A stretch of DNA of 64,000 nt from Leptoclinus maculatus (taxonomy: Eukaryota; Chordata; Actinopteri; Perciformes; Stichaeidae), in assembly GCA_032191485.1 (NCBI GenBank), contig JAVDOI010000008.1, forward strand, positions 23,050,549 through 23,114,548, in the 5' to 3' direction. Each line of letters starts with the position of its first letter. Position 1 is the first letter of the stretch. Under the pieces are notes generated by a model. The model was not told the DNA's origin, did no database searches, and worked only from the letters and a program-made list of their open reading frames with translations. Of this stretch, positions 1 to 13,440 are shown piece by piece. The translations under genes were made by a program, and so were the position numbers.

Positions 1-1278
1 GAATCTCCAGCATCTCTATGGGCCACCAACTGTATAACACTACAGTGTTCTCATCAAAGGAACAGAACAAATCCTGTCAATAATCATTATTGTAGTCACA
101 TTTTGCAGTGGAAAGTGGTATCAGCTGTTAAGCAGGTATCTTTTGTGACATTTTTATCCATTTATAACATCTCCCCAGCAAAATAAAAAAACATTCATCT
201 CGTCAAACACAAGATCAATGGATAATTTCTAGTGTCACTATAAACATGTAATATATTATTACTTTAATTTGATAGTCAAGAGTTCCTGGACAGCATTACT
301 GTCTGTGTAGAGTAGTGTGTTACAGATTACACTACTTTCGTGTTACTGTCACTAAAGTAACCCCAGAACTATGCATTATAAAGCATAATCAATCAAAGCA
401 AGAAGCTCAAGTTTAATGCAGTTCATGACAAACCCAGTGGTGAGCGATAATATTCAGCCTAAGCTAAGGGTTTGTACCCATATAGAGTGTTTCTCTGGCA
501 GAAAAGTGCTGGCAGGGCTTCATCCCAATATTGTGCGTGGGTTTTTGTTTCCCAGACAACAATATCTTGACAACATATCATTACCCCGCATCGCCCCTTT
601 GCTTTTTTAACCTATGGTCTACTATATTTGTCCATTCATGCATTCACATGCAGCGTTACAACTTTGCGTTGCACACTGGTGGAAGTGGAAGCAATGTGGA
701 TGAATGAAAACAACAAACACTTAATTTCAGGGTGTAACACGTTACTTTACATAGTATATGTAATAATATTTTGGAAATTCTACTAGTTACGCTTTATATT
801 ACTACAATTCTGCTAAAACTATTATTATTACTGTAATAACATATCACTGTATAACATATTACAGTAATACATTTCCCCAAACACCGTTTTTTTCATGTTC
901 TGACTGAGTACATACATTGTGTCATAGTTACTTTACACAGTAACATGCACCCTCAGGCTGCATTCACAGCAAATCAGGCGTTGTAGTGATCGCACACAAC
1001 TCCTTCATGCACCGTAAGAACTGCTCAGAGACCAGAAGGCTGTGGTTTAATAAGCTCCCAGTGACTGTATGTAAAGCAAGGTGTGTGACTGTAACTTTGA
1101 CATTAATAAAAAGGTATTCATAAAAAAGCAGTCAGCTAGTGCCACTGTAAGGTACTGTTTATCTTGCCATGGCAGTGCCCCCAAGCGAAATTCATAATAA
1201 GCACGTTAGCAGCTACATTTATAATATGAACGCAACAACTATTAATTTACCGCTCAAAACCTATGTTGCTGTGTACAC

Positions 1279-1280
<2 letters not shown>
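1..1280. other. AT-rich noncoding stretch
   Basis: No exon, long frame or recognised repeat. Short AT-rich direct motifs such as TATTACAGTAATA only. Confidence 0.5.

Positions 1281-1365
<85 letters not shown>
1281..1365. repeat. (CA)n microsatellite, 85 bp
   Basis: An uninterrupted CA dinucleotide tract. The 104-residue frame across it (poly-Thr-His) is an artefact. Confidence 0.99.
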
Positions 1366-1367
<2 letters not shown>

Positions 1368-4300
1368 CTGCATTAAGACTAATGATGGTCCAAGCAGCAA
1401 TCATGTGTAACATCTATAGCCAGTTGCCTGCAATTAAGATTAAGATTATACTATGGCACGCTGCAGGAGTTAATAGACATTAAATATCGTGTGATTCTAA
1501 TGTGTTACGCCTCAGTTTAGACCATATTACCCAGTATCAGAATATGGCATCGGTCCTATTTCGTGTCTTGAGTAAATAAAAGCAATTAATAAAGACAAAG
1601 TGTTTCATGGTGATTCATTTTCATCAGCTCTGGGAATTCTATTTTCTGGGAAAAAAACTTCCAGAACCTGCAGAGACACTTTTACTTATAGAACAAGAGA
1701 AATAGAAAGCACACGGTGGCAACATCATTCAAGTATTTGATTCATTTTTCTGTCTGCTTTGTATATTTTATGACCGAGTTTTTAAAGTTGACTTGGTGTC
1801 TCTAAACAAATGTCCTCTTCTTTACATCAATAAAGTCTAAAGTAGCAGTGTTTTACTCACCAAAATGAAATGATTTACCAGACGACATTACATTCACAAC
1901 ATATTCAAATATTCTGAAGAGACTTAGATTGTTTGAGGGCCCCAGTACAACCCTGGGCTAGTCAAGATGAAATCGTGAGAGACACAAAGTGGAATATTAG
2001 GTTGTCCATATAAAAACGGTGGTACTATATTATGACCCTTGGGTTAAATATAATAATAATAATAATAAGCATGAATATGAAAAACATTTAAATCAGCAAT
2101 CTGGTTTGAATTGACTTCAAACACTATTACTAAGCTTCTTTACAAGATATTTTAGACATTAAAAACTGTCATGTACTTATTGCCAGGAGTTTGAGAAAGA
2201 CAGTGATGAGGGGCTTCACAGGCCACTCTTTGCTAGCAGGGTCACCACCACCACCATCCAGGAATCTCCAGGGTTAAGTCCGTCAGAAATGGTATTTGCC
2301 CATATACTGTACGTGGACCCCTGAAGCTTTTGAGAGAAAAGTGTCTCTATGCTTGACTAAGTGTAACTTCAGGTTCAAACTATGCCATGCTTGTGGGATA
2401 GCAAAGGATAATCGTGAGGCAGCGTAGGCCAGATTGAAGGAAGGAGAGTATACAAGATTGGCACACTCTGATGAACTACTATCATTTGATCAACAAATAA
2501 ATAATCTATACTGCATTACAACAGCGGACACATCTACAGGCTTAGTCATGCTTTATAAACCATTCAATTTACAATCTCAGATACATGTGCAGCAGCAGCC
2601 CTCTCTCCTACTAAATTGTGTTCCCACACGACTAAACTGCAAACTGTGACGGATTGTGGTCACAGTTTAAAACACGAGGTTCACGTTGTAAATAACAAAA
2701 CCACACATCAAACTACCACATTTGTAATGTTATTGAATATATGGACATAAATGAACTACTTGGTTTTCACACGGGACACAAACATCGCAATACTGGGGGA
2801 AAGTTCAGTGTTTGTTTGACTTCCTTAATCCACCCCAAACTCATCCCTATGTGGACTTTCACGGACTATGATTAGAAATGTATTTGTTATAAGTCAAATA
2901 AAAACGTAATTCAGGAGAAAATACATTTCTCTCCAAACTCAGTTTTGTTGTATGGGTACGTAATCTTTAGGAGACCAGGCTGGCAGTAACAGATTTCAAT
3001 AGTATGGGTACCAGCTCATCAAAAATGACTCTATAGGCCGAATAGTACGGTAGTCCAAAACTAGGAATTTTATGTTTTATGTTTATGTTTTATATGATAA
3101 AAACAGTGTGGTTGAATAATCTAGTTCAATTTCCAGAGTCTAGTTTTAATAAAGATTTCTCAGGAGTCACAAAGATTTATGGCAATTTTCCTTATGCATC
3201 GACTTCCCCAATAACAAATTCTGATTAATGACAGAATACGTTGCTATGGACTCACTGCACTCTCTGGTTAAAAATATTCAGTATGTTTTCATCCTGTAGT
3301 GACTAAATAATATGTAGTAGTGGTGTGTTTTTTAGAATTGAAAACACACATTGATACATGACAGCAAATTTCATACAATATGTGAACAAGTGAAGTCTAA
3401 CTTCTGAAGTCTACCCGTCCAGCCAAGTAAACAACACAATAGGTTTTTTGCATTTCAAAAGACCCATTTGTGATCTGACACACCTTTTTGTCAATATTTT
3501 TCAAAACCATTAAAGTGGCTATTACAAAATGATACTAGTGTTTTCTGAACTGCCACCTCTGTGGCTGAACTACAATTAGGCCGAGGCACAAAATCTGCAC
3601 GGCTGGGAAGAACTATTTGGTTGTTAAAGTAACGGGAAGATTGCAATCTATGGTAAACCAAAGCCAATGTTGACTGTTTCTATGAATTGGGACAGTCACA
3701 TGCTTTGGCAGTCAACCTGGTAGACCTTTTATTGTAGCCAACATTACTCTTTTGTTCCTGACATAAAAAGAAACTATTCTTCCCCTCTCACTGGAAGCAC
3801 TCACAATATTTTTAGGATTGCACTATTTGTTTCTAATTGTATTGTAAAAAACATTAGATTTTTCAGGAGACAGTTAAACGACTGGGGTCGTGGCTGTGGT
3901 CCTGTCTGTTTGTATGCCTTCCCCATGTTGGCCGGTCTTTCTTCAAGCGTCCTTCTACAGCCCACAAGCATGCCGTTCCAGTGCACGGAGGACTCTGCGT
4001 TACCGAGTGGGAATGTGTTTGCATAGTTGTTAACCTTTTGACAGACCAGGAACTGATTTGTTTGCCCTTCTTTCAGCTCATGCTGTGATTGGCTTCAGCC
4101 CCCTTTGGATCCTGAATGGGAAAATGAAAATGGTTGTATAGAGAATAGAATAGACATTGTGTCAAAACACTTATTACTGCATCATGAATACAAGTTCACC
4201 CGCATGATACAACGACCACCAGACAGGCAAATCTGGTGAAGATCAGACAACAGGCTGGCATACAGACAGGAAATTATACTTTTTCATAGATGAGATGGAT

Positions 4301-5059
4301 GAAACTGGGAGATGAAAAGCAGTGTTCCATATTACACGGAGCATCTGTAGAAGCAATAAAGGCTGAGTAAGGAGGAGAGTTCCATATGGACAGATATGGA
4401 TCCACACTGATGTTTCAGTCCCTGCCCAGTGTGAACTCAGATTAATGCTTATTGAAGCTACTATTCGTCATGTTTCCCAAGTTGCATGTTATTAATGTAT
4501 CTGTCTATATGGTGGAGTATCTGACATACATATCTGACACTCATCCTCCACATTCCATCAAAAGTAACTGAGATGGAACTTTCTATTATGCTGGTATTGC
4601 ACATTACCATACCACTACCTTTTTGCACTACTTTCCTTCCTACTAAATGTCTCTAACTATATATGTATAAAGATTCTGTACATACTGTAAGTAACTATAT
4701 ATATTGATTTATTTTATTTTATTTCATTCTATTCTTCTAAACATTTGTGTATTTGTTCTGTGTGTGAAGGGGCTAAAACTTGATATCAATGTGCAACCCC
4801 GTGTTGCACATTTGTTGGCAATCACTATTGAGCCACTGTCAATTGCTTTAAAAAGGCAGCAAGCGAGTTTAAGGGCACCGAGAGATTAGGTACAGAAGAT
4901 AAAGTTGTGCCAACGACCTGCTTTTACTTGTGCGTGATCATTTGTCTAGTATCCATCATATTTTTCTACTCCTGCAATCTTTTGGCATGCTCTCGGGTTA
5001 TAAATTAAATATCCCCCCAAAAAAGTGTTCCTTTAAACCAATTGGCTGACTTTGCATTG
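1366..5059. other. noncoding stretch without recognised genes
   Basis: Only a short (TAA)n run at about 2050-2068 and a few small AT repeats near 3070-3095 stand out. No spliced coding signal seen on either strand. Confidence 0.5.
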
Positions 5060-5690
5060 CTATCAATACATTTCAGACTATCTCAGGATTTAAATACTTG
5101 GGCATTGCTATCACCACAACCATCCGCTTGCTACAGGAACAAAACCTTACACCATTCGCGGCAACAGTCAAATCAGATCTACAGAGGTATAGCCAGCTAC
5201 AGCGTTCTTTAAGTTACAATCTATAAATGAACATTTTACCCACATACTTGTATATTTTCCAGTGTCTCCCCATCTGTTTTACCTAAGCCTAAATTCAGCT
5301 TTATATGCCGATTTATTTGGGTTGGAAGGCATGTGAGAATTGATAGAACCTTGCTACAAAGGAACAGGTCGCACAGTAACCTCCTTGGCTACTACCAGGT
5401 GAAATGTACCAAAGCAAGTACACAAGGTCATGCTTTGGTACATTTCACCTCAGAGTAGTTGGTATATGATTAAGGCTGACTCATGCTCTTCATCTTCACA
5501 CCTTGCCCCTCACAATACACATTTAACTTGATTGGTATCGGAATGAAAGTATAGGCACAGATCCCTGTGATCTGACTCATATGTTATGGTCATGCCCCAA
5601 ATTGACTCAATCATCATTTTTTGATGCCGTCTCAGGAATTTTAAGGATTAAAACCGACTTGCTTACCATATAAACCATTATTACCTACTG
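5060..5690 (+). mobile_element. L1-like LINE ORF2 3' remnant
   Basis: Broken plus-strand reading with stops and frameshifts. Recognisable pieces are FKYLGIAIT, then VKSDLQRYSQLQRSL, then NILPTYLYIFQCLPI, and near 5570-5620 LTHMLWSCPKLT. These match the region downstream of the reverse transcriptase catalytic core in L1/Tx1-clade ORF2 proteins. It is a dead 5'-truncated copy with a 20-bp inverted repeat inside it at 5397-5450. Confidence 0.75.
5397..5450. repeat. 20-bp perfect inverted repeat, 14-bp spacer
   Basis: The left arm AGGTGAAATGTACCAAAGCA (5397-5416) is the exact reverse complement of 5431-5450, around a 14-base spacer. It interrupts the L1-like remnant. Confidence 0.95.
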
Positions 5691-7317
5691 CACACTGCAG
5701 CAGCAGTCTTCAGGTTCTCACGTTAAACACCTGCAAGGTAACTGGGTCCAATATCCAGACATCCAACAGGCTGTGCAATGCTCTGATTACTGAGTCCAGA
5801 ATTACCCAGAAACCTCTAGAACATGATCATGATCACAAAAAACGGAATACACAACATGCAGTTAGCAGTTAACACCAGAAACTATTGTTTCCCTCAGTAA
5901 AGCCAGGAACAGCAAACGCTTCAAGCCTCAGACCAACAGCATCCAACTTAAATCTGACAAACAAGCAGCACTCCAATAACTCCTCCATAGAAGCCAGAAC
6001 ACAGAACAGAGGAAACAAACTTTGACAAAACCCAAACTGATCCGTACAGAATGTAACTACAAGAGCAGCCCATACACAGCTAACATCACTGCAGCTCCGT
6101 CCCTCTGACTGCCTAACCAGAGACTAAGTAAACTCCCCCCTAGTCTTCAGGTGCTACTTGTGGTGGGTACTTACGCACTAAAACCCGCAGGCCCGGTAAA
6201 GCAACCATGAACTGGCCACCCACCTGCAGCCTCGGACGTACCCCCGAGACAACTGCTCTAACCACTTTCATCACCACACTATCAAACCCCCCCAACGAAC
6301 TCCAAAGGGAATCCGGTCTGCAACCTAACAGGGACAGAACAGCAATTTAATCACACTATACAGGACCACCCAAACTCTGTTCCACAAAAATCACCAGCAT
6401 ATCACAGCTCAGTGACACGAACACACTCCTCAGGAACACTGATCACTAAAGCTGCTCACAATAACCAAACACAGGACAACAGCCGACTCACCACACTCGT
6501 CCATGTCTTCCAAACTACCAGAGTGCACATCTCATCACCAAACGAGGTGCACCTGCCTACTGGGCTACTACTGATCCTGAAATCAGCTTCTGCTCATCAA
6601 GCCAATTACAACCAGCAGAGCCAACTTCACCACACAAATCGAAACCTGGTCAATCAAGTTAGGACGAGCCCACACATGTTACAACATGACTCAAAGGCTG
6701 CAACATTAGGGAGACAAGACAAGTAGTAAAAGTAATAAATATACATTTATTCAAAGAACATACACCAAACTAAACAAATAAGCAGCCATGTTATCCAAAC
6801 AAGAGGCAGCCTTTATAGCTGGGACTAAACCAGGCTCAGGAGTCGCTCATCAGTGGCCAGCTGTTTACTGGCTTGTTTTATTTTTTCACTTTGGAAGGAG
6901 TCATGCTGGTGGCATTCCACTACTATGTGTATGTGTATATATACATATATATATATACACATATACATATACATGTATATACACATACAGCAAGTGCGTT
7001 TTCCAAATTGTTGGGTAAGTAGCTAATAAGTCAGTCCTTGTAATCACTAATAGAAGGTGATAAAATCATTTTTTTGTTCTTTGTTTTTTAAAACACGATC
7101 AACTATGTAAGTTGGGCCGTATGGGAGCACTTGTATTCATCAGTGTGAGACCTCAGCCTGGGAGGAGCACAGAGCGTTGGGAATAGCCATGGGTCATTTG
7201 GATCTCATTATGGGGAACAAGAGTCATCTTCGCTCAGCCAGCACAGATGCCCAGGGACTCATATAATTTCTGTGACTTCTAATCAGCATTATTACTATGA
7301 AAGCTTTTCTGGCACAG
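5691..7317. other. noncoding, A/C-rich, unknown repeat
   Basis: About 5700-6730 is compositionally odd (A/C-rich, G-poor, few CpG), unlike both flanks, and may be a decayed retroelement in minus orientation. 6930-6990 is a TA/CA-rich palindromic microsatellite. No gene identified. Confidence 0.3.
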
Positions 7318-7404
7318 CTCATTCTCCAAGGCTAAACCCTCCTTTGCGGTGAAGACGCACATCTGTATCGACGGCAACATGCCTTACATTGGAGCAGTGG
7401 ACAG
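7318..7404 (+). CDS. candidate cassette exon of unknown gene
   Basis: An 87-base segment between a good acceptor (AGCTTTTCTGGCACAG) and donor (GACAG/GTAATT). It is open in the frame that reads SFSKAKPSFAVKTHICI, then DGNMPYIGAVD, with 1 base before and 2 bases after whole codons. Being a multiple of three it could be a cassette. I do not recognise the protein and found no partner exon, so it may be a chance frame inside conserved noncoding sequence. The surrounding 7140-8340 looks repeat-free. Confidence 0.3.
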
Positions 7405-9454
7405 GTAATTAGTGAAAGGGTTCACGTCTTGCTTTTAAAGTGCGCCACTTATACGTTAATTCTATGGCCTCAAAAAAAAATGTACGACCCAAAAGTGAGT
7501 TTATATGAAATTGAAATTAATCTTTGATCACATTACTTGCAAACCCATTTATGGAGGGTAAGAAAAGTATTCATGGCTTGGAGTGCTTCTCGGGACTAAT
7601 AGTCTACTGTGGTCTGAATGCCAGCAGTTTATTGTAATTTCCTCAACATGCCTAAAGAGGAATGCTCATTTTTCATGATTGTGATATGCTTTTTTAATGC
7701 CGGGTAAACTTTTCAATTTCTCTACAGCCATCGCGTCTCAAATGAACAGACAACTGATGGCTAAGCTATTATGACTGTAGAGCTAAGCACTATTGTTGAT
7801 TTATTTTTAATGAGTTTTCCAATTATACAAGCAATAATACCCATTAGAAGTTATCCATGAGAGCCGGCTGTGGAGCAGGCCTGTGCTGTACAACTCCTGC
7901 TTTCAGCTGCCGCATAGTGAGACTCTTGGGCCATACTTTGAGATGAGATGAGTCCAGACTCAAAAATGAAAAAATGGATTTAAGTGCGGATGAAAGCACA
8001 TTCTGTTCTGCTATTAGCATACCATTTTCTTCATTTTTATTGAAAGAAAAGTTCAGTTTGGCTCCCAGGGGTGGCCAGCTATTTTAACATTTTAAAGGAA
8101 AGCTGTGTGTGTGTGTTTGTTGGTTCCTGACAGGAACATTAATCATTGACTGTGGGCAGACACAGATCAACGAGGAAAGGTTTGCGTCCAGCCCCTGCTG
8201 GCAACATTTCTCAGTCAGAGTGCTGGAGTGACAGGCTGTAAATCAGGGTTTGTTTGTCGGATCAGTGGCAGGTTTGGCGGAGGTTAATGTCATAAACACT
8301 TGAATGCTGGGGGGAAAAAAAACAACAACAAAAACCCACACAATTCTTCTTACAGCTGTCTGCCACTGGTGTTGTGTTTTTAGTGCTTTACACTGCTCTT
8401 TAGGCTATGGTTAGTACATCATGTAACTTCAATGAGGAAAGCATCACCCGTGATGAAAACAATACAATTAGTGAAGTTGTAGTGGTTAAAATCATAGCCA
8501 TATAACAATATTATATTCTATATAAATCCTATTCCTTGCTTGCACCCCATAATTAGAGTTGTTAATAGTGTTAACGCAGTTTTTCTGAAAAATAAAGCAT
8601 ATAAAACAATAAATGATAAAAGAAAACAAGTTGTTTAACAATCTTACTGTTCTCCTGAAAGTATTAACAGAATCCTCAAAAACTCCTGTGTCCATCTGTT
8701 TTAAACAATAAAAAAAGATATCTTCACTGTATGATGAAACTAAAACAAAAATGTAAGGATTATGCAACACAGGGCTGCACAACGAAATACAGTTGTACAC
8801 AGTTTTCTAAACAAGAAAAACATGACAAACAAAACATTCCTGTGCATTTTTTGTATTTGATTTCGAAGGACGGCAAAGAGCAGCGACTCATCAATTTTCT
8901 GGGCAATATGGCCGACATATTCCCATAACAAAATTGACATCAGAGAAACTTGTCCATCGCAATAGATTATGTTTATAGTCTGCTTCCGCTCGTCCCACCG
9001 GAGCCTCGTGATGGAGCTAGATCTCTGTAAAGAGATGGGCTCAACAGTCACAGAGCTCAAACAGCATTTTCCTAAGACCGGTCATTAGCCAGGCTGGTGG
9101 AATAGCTTTAGGTCCTAGCTGTGAAAGCTTAGCTTCAGTCTCAGCTCTCTTCCCTCTGGAATCCTCTTTCAGTGGCGTTTGGTCTGGCGGGTCTGGCTGG
9201 GTGGTCGGCTGTAGGCAGTTATCTTCTCAAAGGTCCGCTCACCATAAATTACTCCAATCCCATGCTTCCTTCAACGATGTTGCTGAAAGTATTCTGTCAT
9301 ATGCCATTAGTGCTCCAGGTGGGTGGGAGGACTCACCCAAGAGACCGTTCGTGTCCATTGACTTATTCTGTCACGTGTGTCATTTGTCTTGTGTGTATGT
9401 GAGTCACTTGCCGGTCACGTGAGTCGTTAGTCTAGTTACCGTCAACTACAAGCT
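7405..9454. other. repeat-poor noncoding stretch
   Basis: 7640-8340 has the look of conserved noncoding sequence (mixed composition, homeobox-type AT motifs, no repeats), but conservation cannot be judged from one genome. Nothing recognised at 8490-9060 despite two frames of about 100 codons on the minus strand. Confidence 0.35.
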
Positions 9455-9605
9455 TTTTTTTCAAGTTTATTTTGAAAAGAGGCTATGCATGTAATGAGCG
9501 TACTGACATGTCCAAAACTGATGCTAGATGGGAACCTAGGGTCACAGTTTGAAGCTCAAGGCCACTGACCAAGCCTCAGTATTTGACGAGTTGTGAGAAT
9601 GGGTG
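9455..9605. mobile_element. repeat family A, right-end fragment
   Basis: Contains TTTATTTTGAAAAGA, then CTATGCATGTAATGAGCG, then CACTGACCAAGC and TATTTGACGAGTTG. It is shared with 10925-11056 and, in part, with the full copy at 24925-26289 and the internal fragment at 32880-33175. Confidence 0.75.
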
Positions 9606-9705
9606 TGAATGGTTGTCTGTCTCTATGTGTCAGCCCTGTGATAGACTGTCGACTATGAACCCCGCCTCTCGCCAAATGTCAGCTGGGATCGGCCGGATGG
9701 ATGAT
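9602..9705 (+). mobile_element. SINE tail fragment
   Basis: GTGTGAATGGTTGTCTG ... GCCAAATGTCAGCTGGGATCGGC matches the 3' half of the SINE at 58431-58747, but in plus orientation. It abuts the family A fragment. Confidence 0.65.
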
Positions 9706-10924
9706 CAGAGGCTGATAAGCTGATGTCTGCTAACTTAAAAGTAAAATTTGCTGAAGAGTCGGAGGTCTGAGATATCCACCAGAACCAGGAGCGCTACATG
9801 CATTTCTGGATCAGGCAACTTTAAGATACTCTCGTGTCACAAGATCTAATTCATGCGGAAGAGTCTGTCACAGGAGGCATCTAAAAAACTCATGTTTGAT
9901 CAGTTGACTCATATTTGGAAATATATGTGTGGAATGGACATTGATTGATGTTGTAGATAGGAGACAGATTTGTGATTTATTTAAAAATCATAACCTTGTT
10001 TTTTTTATTGGTGTACCATCAAAACACATTGTATTGAGAATAAAATGAGTTTCAATGTTTTTACGGTCCAAGTATCGCATATGTTTTGTTTTTAATTAAG
10101 CTCAACCAATGTGACATTGTGTGCATTGTGACCATCAATTGACATCATTATTTACTCAGACTTCAAAATGTGAATCTTTAATTTCCGTTTTCACGATCAC
10201 CAAAGGTCAAATGCAATTCATTCAAATAATTTATATCATACATCTATAAAAATGTATTTTTTGTAACTACATAAATGTGAAAAATACCATGTGGTGGTTT
10301 ATAAATGTGGCCCTTGTCTCTGACACTAGCAGGCTGTGGTATGATAGTGTGATATTTAGCCTTCTCCACTATAAATTCTGCTCTTCCTCATCTCAGAAAA
10401 AACCGAGTGTGATGTTAGATTGCAAGTTGCATCATAAACAATTTCAAACAACAAGTCACTTTGCCCACAACATCTAGCAACCATTTTTCATTAACAGAAA
10501 GTCCTCAGCTGTGTAGCCCAAATGTATCCACGCTCTTTTTATTCATCAGCAGGGATATGTATGGATGTACAGCTGCAGACTCCTGTCTTGTGCCAGTGGT
10601 GAGGACAATGTGTTGTCTGGAATAAACTGGTCCAACATGAGCTCAGCATGTGTTCATTATCCTCTAGATGCTGGGTTTGTGTGTGAAGTGGTATATGAGT
10701 ATTGTATTGATCTGTGCAGCAGCGTTAGGGCCTCAACTTAAACAGCGAACACTGACTTCACTGGCCAGCATGTGCTGTCTTTGTTATTGTTCTTTTGAGC
10801 ATGTGGGTCAGTTCATAACTGTGACTAGTCCACAATGGAATCTGATACTGGCCACATTTAAATAATGTGAACAGCCAAACAAAAACATGTGGATGGGTGT
10901 TTTTTTTACAGAGTAGTTTTGATA

Positions 10925-11056
10925 AAGGAAGTTCATTTTGAAAAGACACTATGCATGTAACGGGCAGTAACTGACACATCCAAAGCTGATAGTGTCATAG
11001 TTTGAAGTGTAGGGCCACTGACCAAGCGTCGCTATTTGACAAGTTGGTACTGAGAA
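10925..11056. mobile_element. repeat family A, second right-end fragment
   Basis: The same block as 9455-9605: TTTTGAAAAGACACTATGC, then GGCCACTGACCAAGCGTC and TATTTGACAAGTTGG. It lacks the rest of the element. Confidence 0.75.
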
Positions 11057-13179
11057 TCTGTTATGTGTATTGCATGGCTTTGTCAATCAATTTGTTTCTA
11101 ATGACTTAATAGCACTGTTTTATGGCTTAATTCATGCCTCTTGTATAATCATCATTTTGGAGTACACAGACGCAGATTACCTGCTCTGTCTGTTTCCCTT
11201 TTACACAAGAGGCAAATTAACTGTTTTTTCTAAAATAATAATATAATAATCAGTTTGTTTATTCTTCAGATAATATTATTTGCATAACTGAAAATGTTTT
11301 GAAAAGAAATACGTTTTTGCCATGATGGTTGTTACTTACAGAAGTTTATTATTGGGGTCCCCAGGAACTCCAGTAAGCAGTTCTTGTATGTCAGATATAT
11401 TTGGTGGGGTTAGGGTTAATGTTGTCTTCATTTAAAAAGTCTTCAGCAGCATTTGAAACGTTCAGGATAAAATACAATCAGACTGAACTGACTGTGTATC
11501 TCTGTAGCTGCCCTAGCCTAGATCAGCTACAGTATATAAAGTACATATAGTACACGCAGAGCGTACCCATGCATCACCAGTGCACTGAATCTGCCTACGA
11601 GGCATATGTAGCGAGGCTCATCGTGATTTTATCTAGCTTTGTGAGTTCTTCCTGTGAGCAGCTTGACCAGAGTACCTCCACATATAGACATGCCAATAGC
11701 ACCGTTCATCGTTGGAAACACACACTGCTTCCATGAGATCACTGGCAGTATTCCATGTGTTCTTACCACACGAATGACCTGGATCACGTTACAGATGCAT
11801 ACACGTTACAGATGCTGATGTGCTTTAATAACCGCTCGTGGACTGATGCACAGCTTCACCCGGGGCAACCCTCTCCGTCGACAACAAATATTTATTGTTT
11901 TCCCCGCTTCATTATTTCCTCAGTTTGAATCTAGACGATGGTAGAATCTTCAGCGGAATCCTACCGGCATAGACAGAAGCTGCTATTTTCAGCTGTATCT
12001 TATTGATTCTGTTTGATGAACACACATGTAGGTCCTGGATAGGATTATGCCTGGGGACCAATGCACACGCAGAGCTATACGGAGAGAAACAGAGCGAGAG
12101 ATGAGAGCGTATATGTCCGTTCATGTACAATCAGACTAATAGCATGGCAGAAACACACTGAGCCTTTATTTCCATGTAATTGGATACAGGCCTCTCCTGC
12201 AGATTAGATTTACAGTAGTTAGTCTCATCATGTGGAGAGAACACAGCCAGTGTATCTACATTGCATTATTAAGCATCCCTCTTATTAACACTAGTAAAAC
12301 AATAAGGAGAACAACAACTGACACGTCACCATACTGCAAAACTGCTCTGCATTATCAGGAAGAATATGCAGTTTCCTCCTCATGGTGTGTTTGGGGATTA
12401 AAATGGCTGGTGTTGAAGAAATAAAAGGGTGACAAAGGGAGAAGGTCTGCTCCTGGTTCGAGCTGTTCCCTGTCATTGGAACCGTTGTTGCAGAGATAAG
12501 CTCGTGGCTATTATAGGACAGGCCTGCATCCAGCCTGTCTGACAGGCCTTATCTCCTCCTGCTATAATAAGCCAGCCACTCCGTCAGCCTGGACATGGAT
12601 AAGGGTGTCGCTGTACAAGTGTGTGAGTTAGGGTTCGAACCAGTATGGGACTGAAACTGCAGATAGCTCATATTTGGATTCTTTTTTTCATGGTCTACGA
12701 ATTTGATACTTTAATGCCAAATGTGGAAAATTCATTTAGACTGTCATGGTAGAAAATAAAGACATTTGTAGCATCTATGGCATCTTACACAGATTTGGTT
12801 GCATGGGTTTAGGTATACTGCTTTCTGTCTATTACAGGAGTCAGAAAACTCTAATTTGTTTCAAAGGGAGCCGAGGGGTTAGGTCACTGACGATGATCAG
12901 CTACACCCCCAGTTCATGTCTGGCTGGGTATATTGTTCCCTCATAAATGGGGACCTTGGATGAGGTGGGACCCATATAGCCAGACAAAAGTCTGAGTATT
13001 AATTATTAGTCCAAGTATGGAGTATTATTCAAAAAACTAAAATCTGTTCTATGACAACTTTTTTGGTTGGTTTGAATTTTGCTTCGACGTCATCCGGCAG
13101 ATTTGTTTTAACATGATTAGAGTATTTCTAGTGACTACCTTGCAATCGCCGTGATTAAAGATAAAATAGTAAATGTAAA
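11057..13179. other. noncoding stretch, no genes recognised
   Basis: No repeat or exon identified. 12440-12620 has a locally structured segment with repeated CAGGCCT/CAGCCTGTC motifs and may be regulatory. Confidence 0.4.
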
Positions 13180-13440
13180 ATATCAGCGTGAATCAGCTTT
13201 TATTGTCAACACATGTACACAGCACAGAACACAAAATCTAGCCTCTGCCATCCTAGTATTCGCAGCATTGGGCAGCCACTATATAGTAACATGGGAGCAG
13301 TTTGGGGATGTGGCGCCTTGCTCCAGGGCACTTTAGCAGTGCCTAAGATGCAAACTGGCACCTCTCCAGCTCCCAGACCAAGCTCCATACTTGGTCATTG
13401 CGGGAACTTGAACCTATGACCCTCCAGTTCAAGTCAGCAA
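13180..13440. mobile_element. teleost retroposon-like fragment
   Basis: Carries CTTGCTCCAGGGCACTTTAGCAG and GCGGGAACTTGAACCTATGACCC-type blocks, which recur at the 3' ends of teleost retroposons. Family not determined. Confidence 0.45.

Noticed and set aside
1169..1483. 104-codon frame with poly-Thr-His
   Set aside because: Translation of a (CA)n tract.
8740..9060. 106-codon minus-strand frame overlapping another of 102 codons
   Set aside because: No recognisable domain, no splice context, AT-rich noncoding composition.
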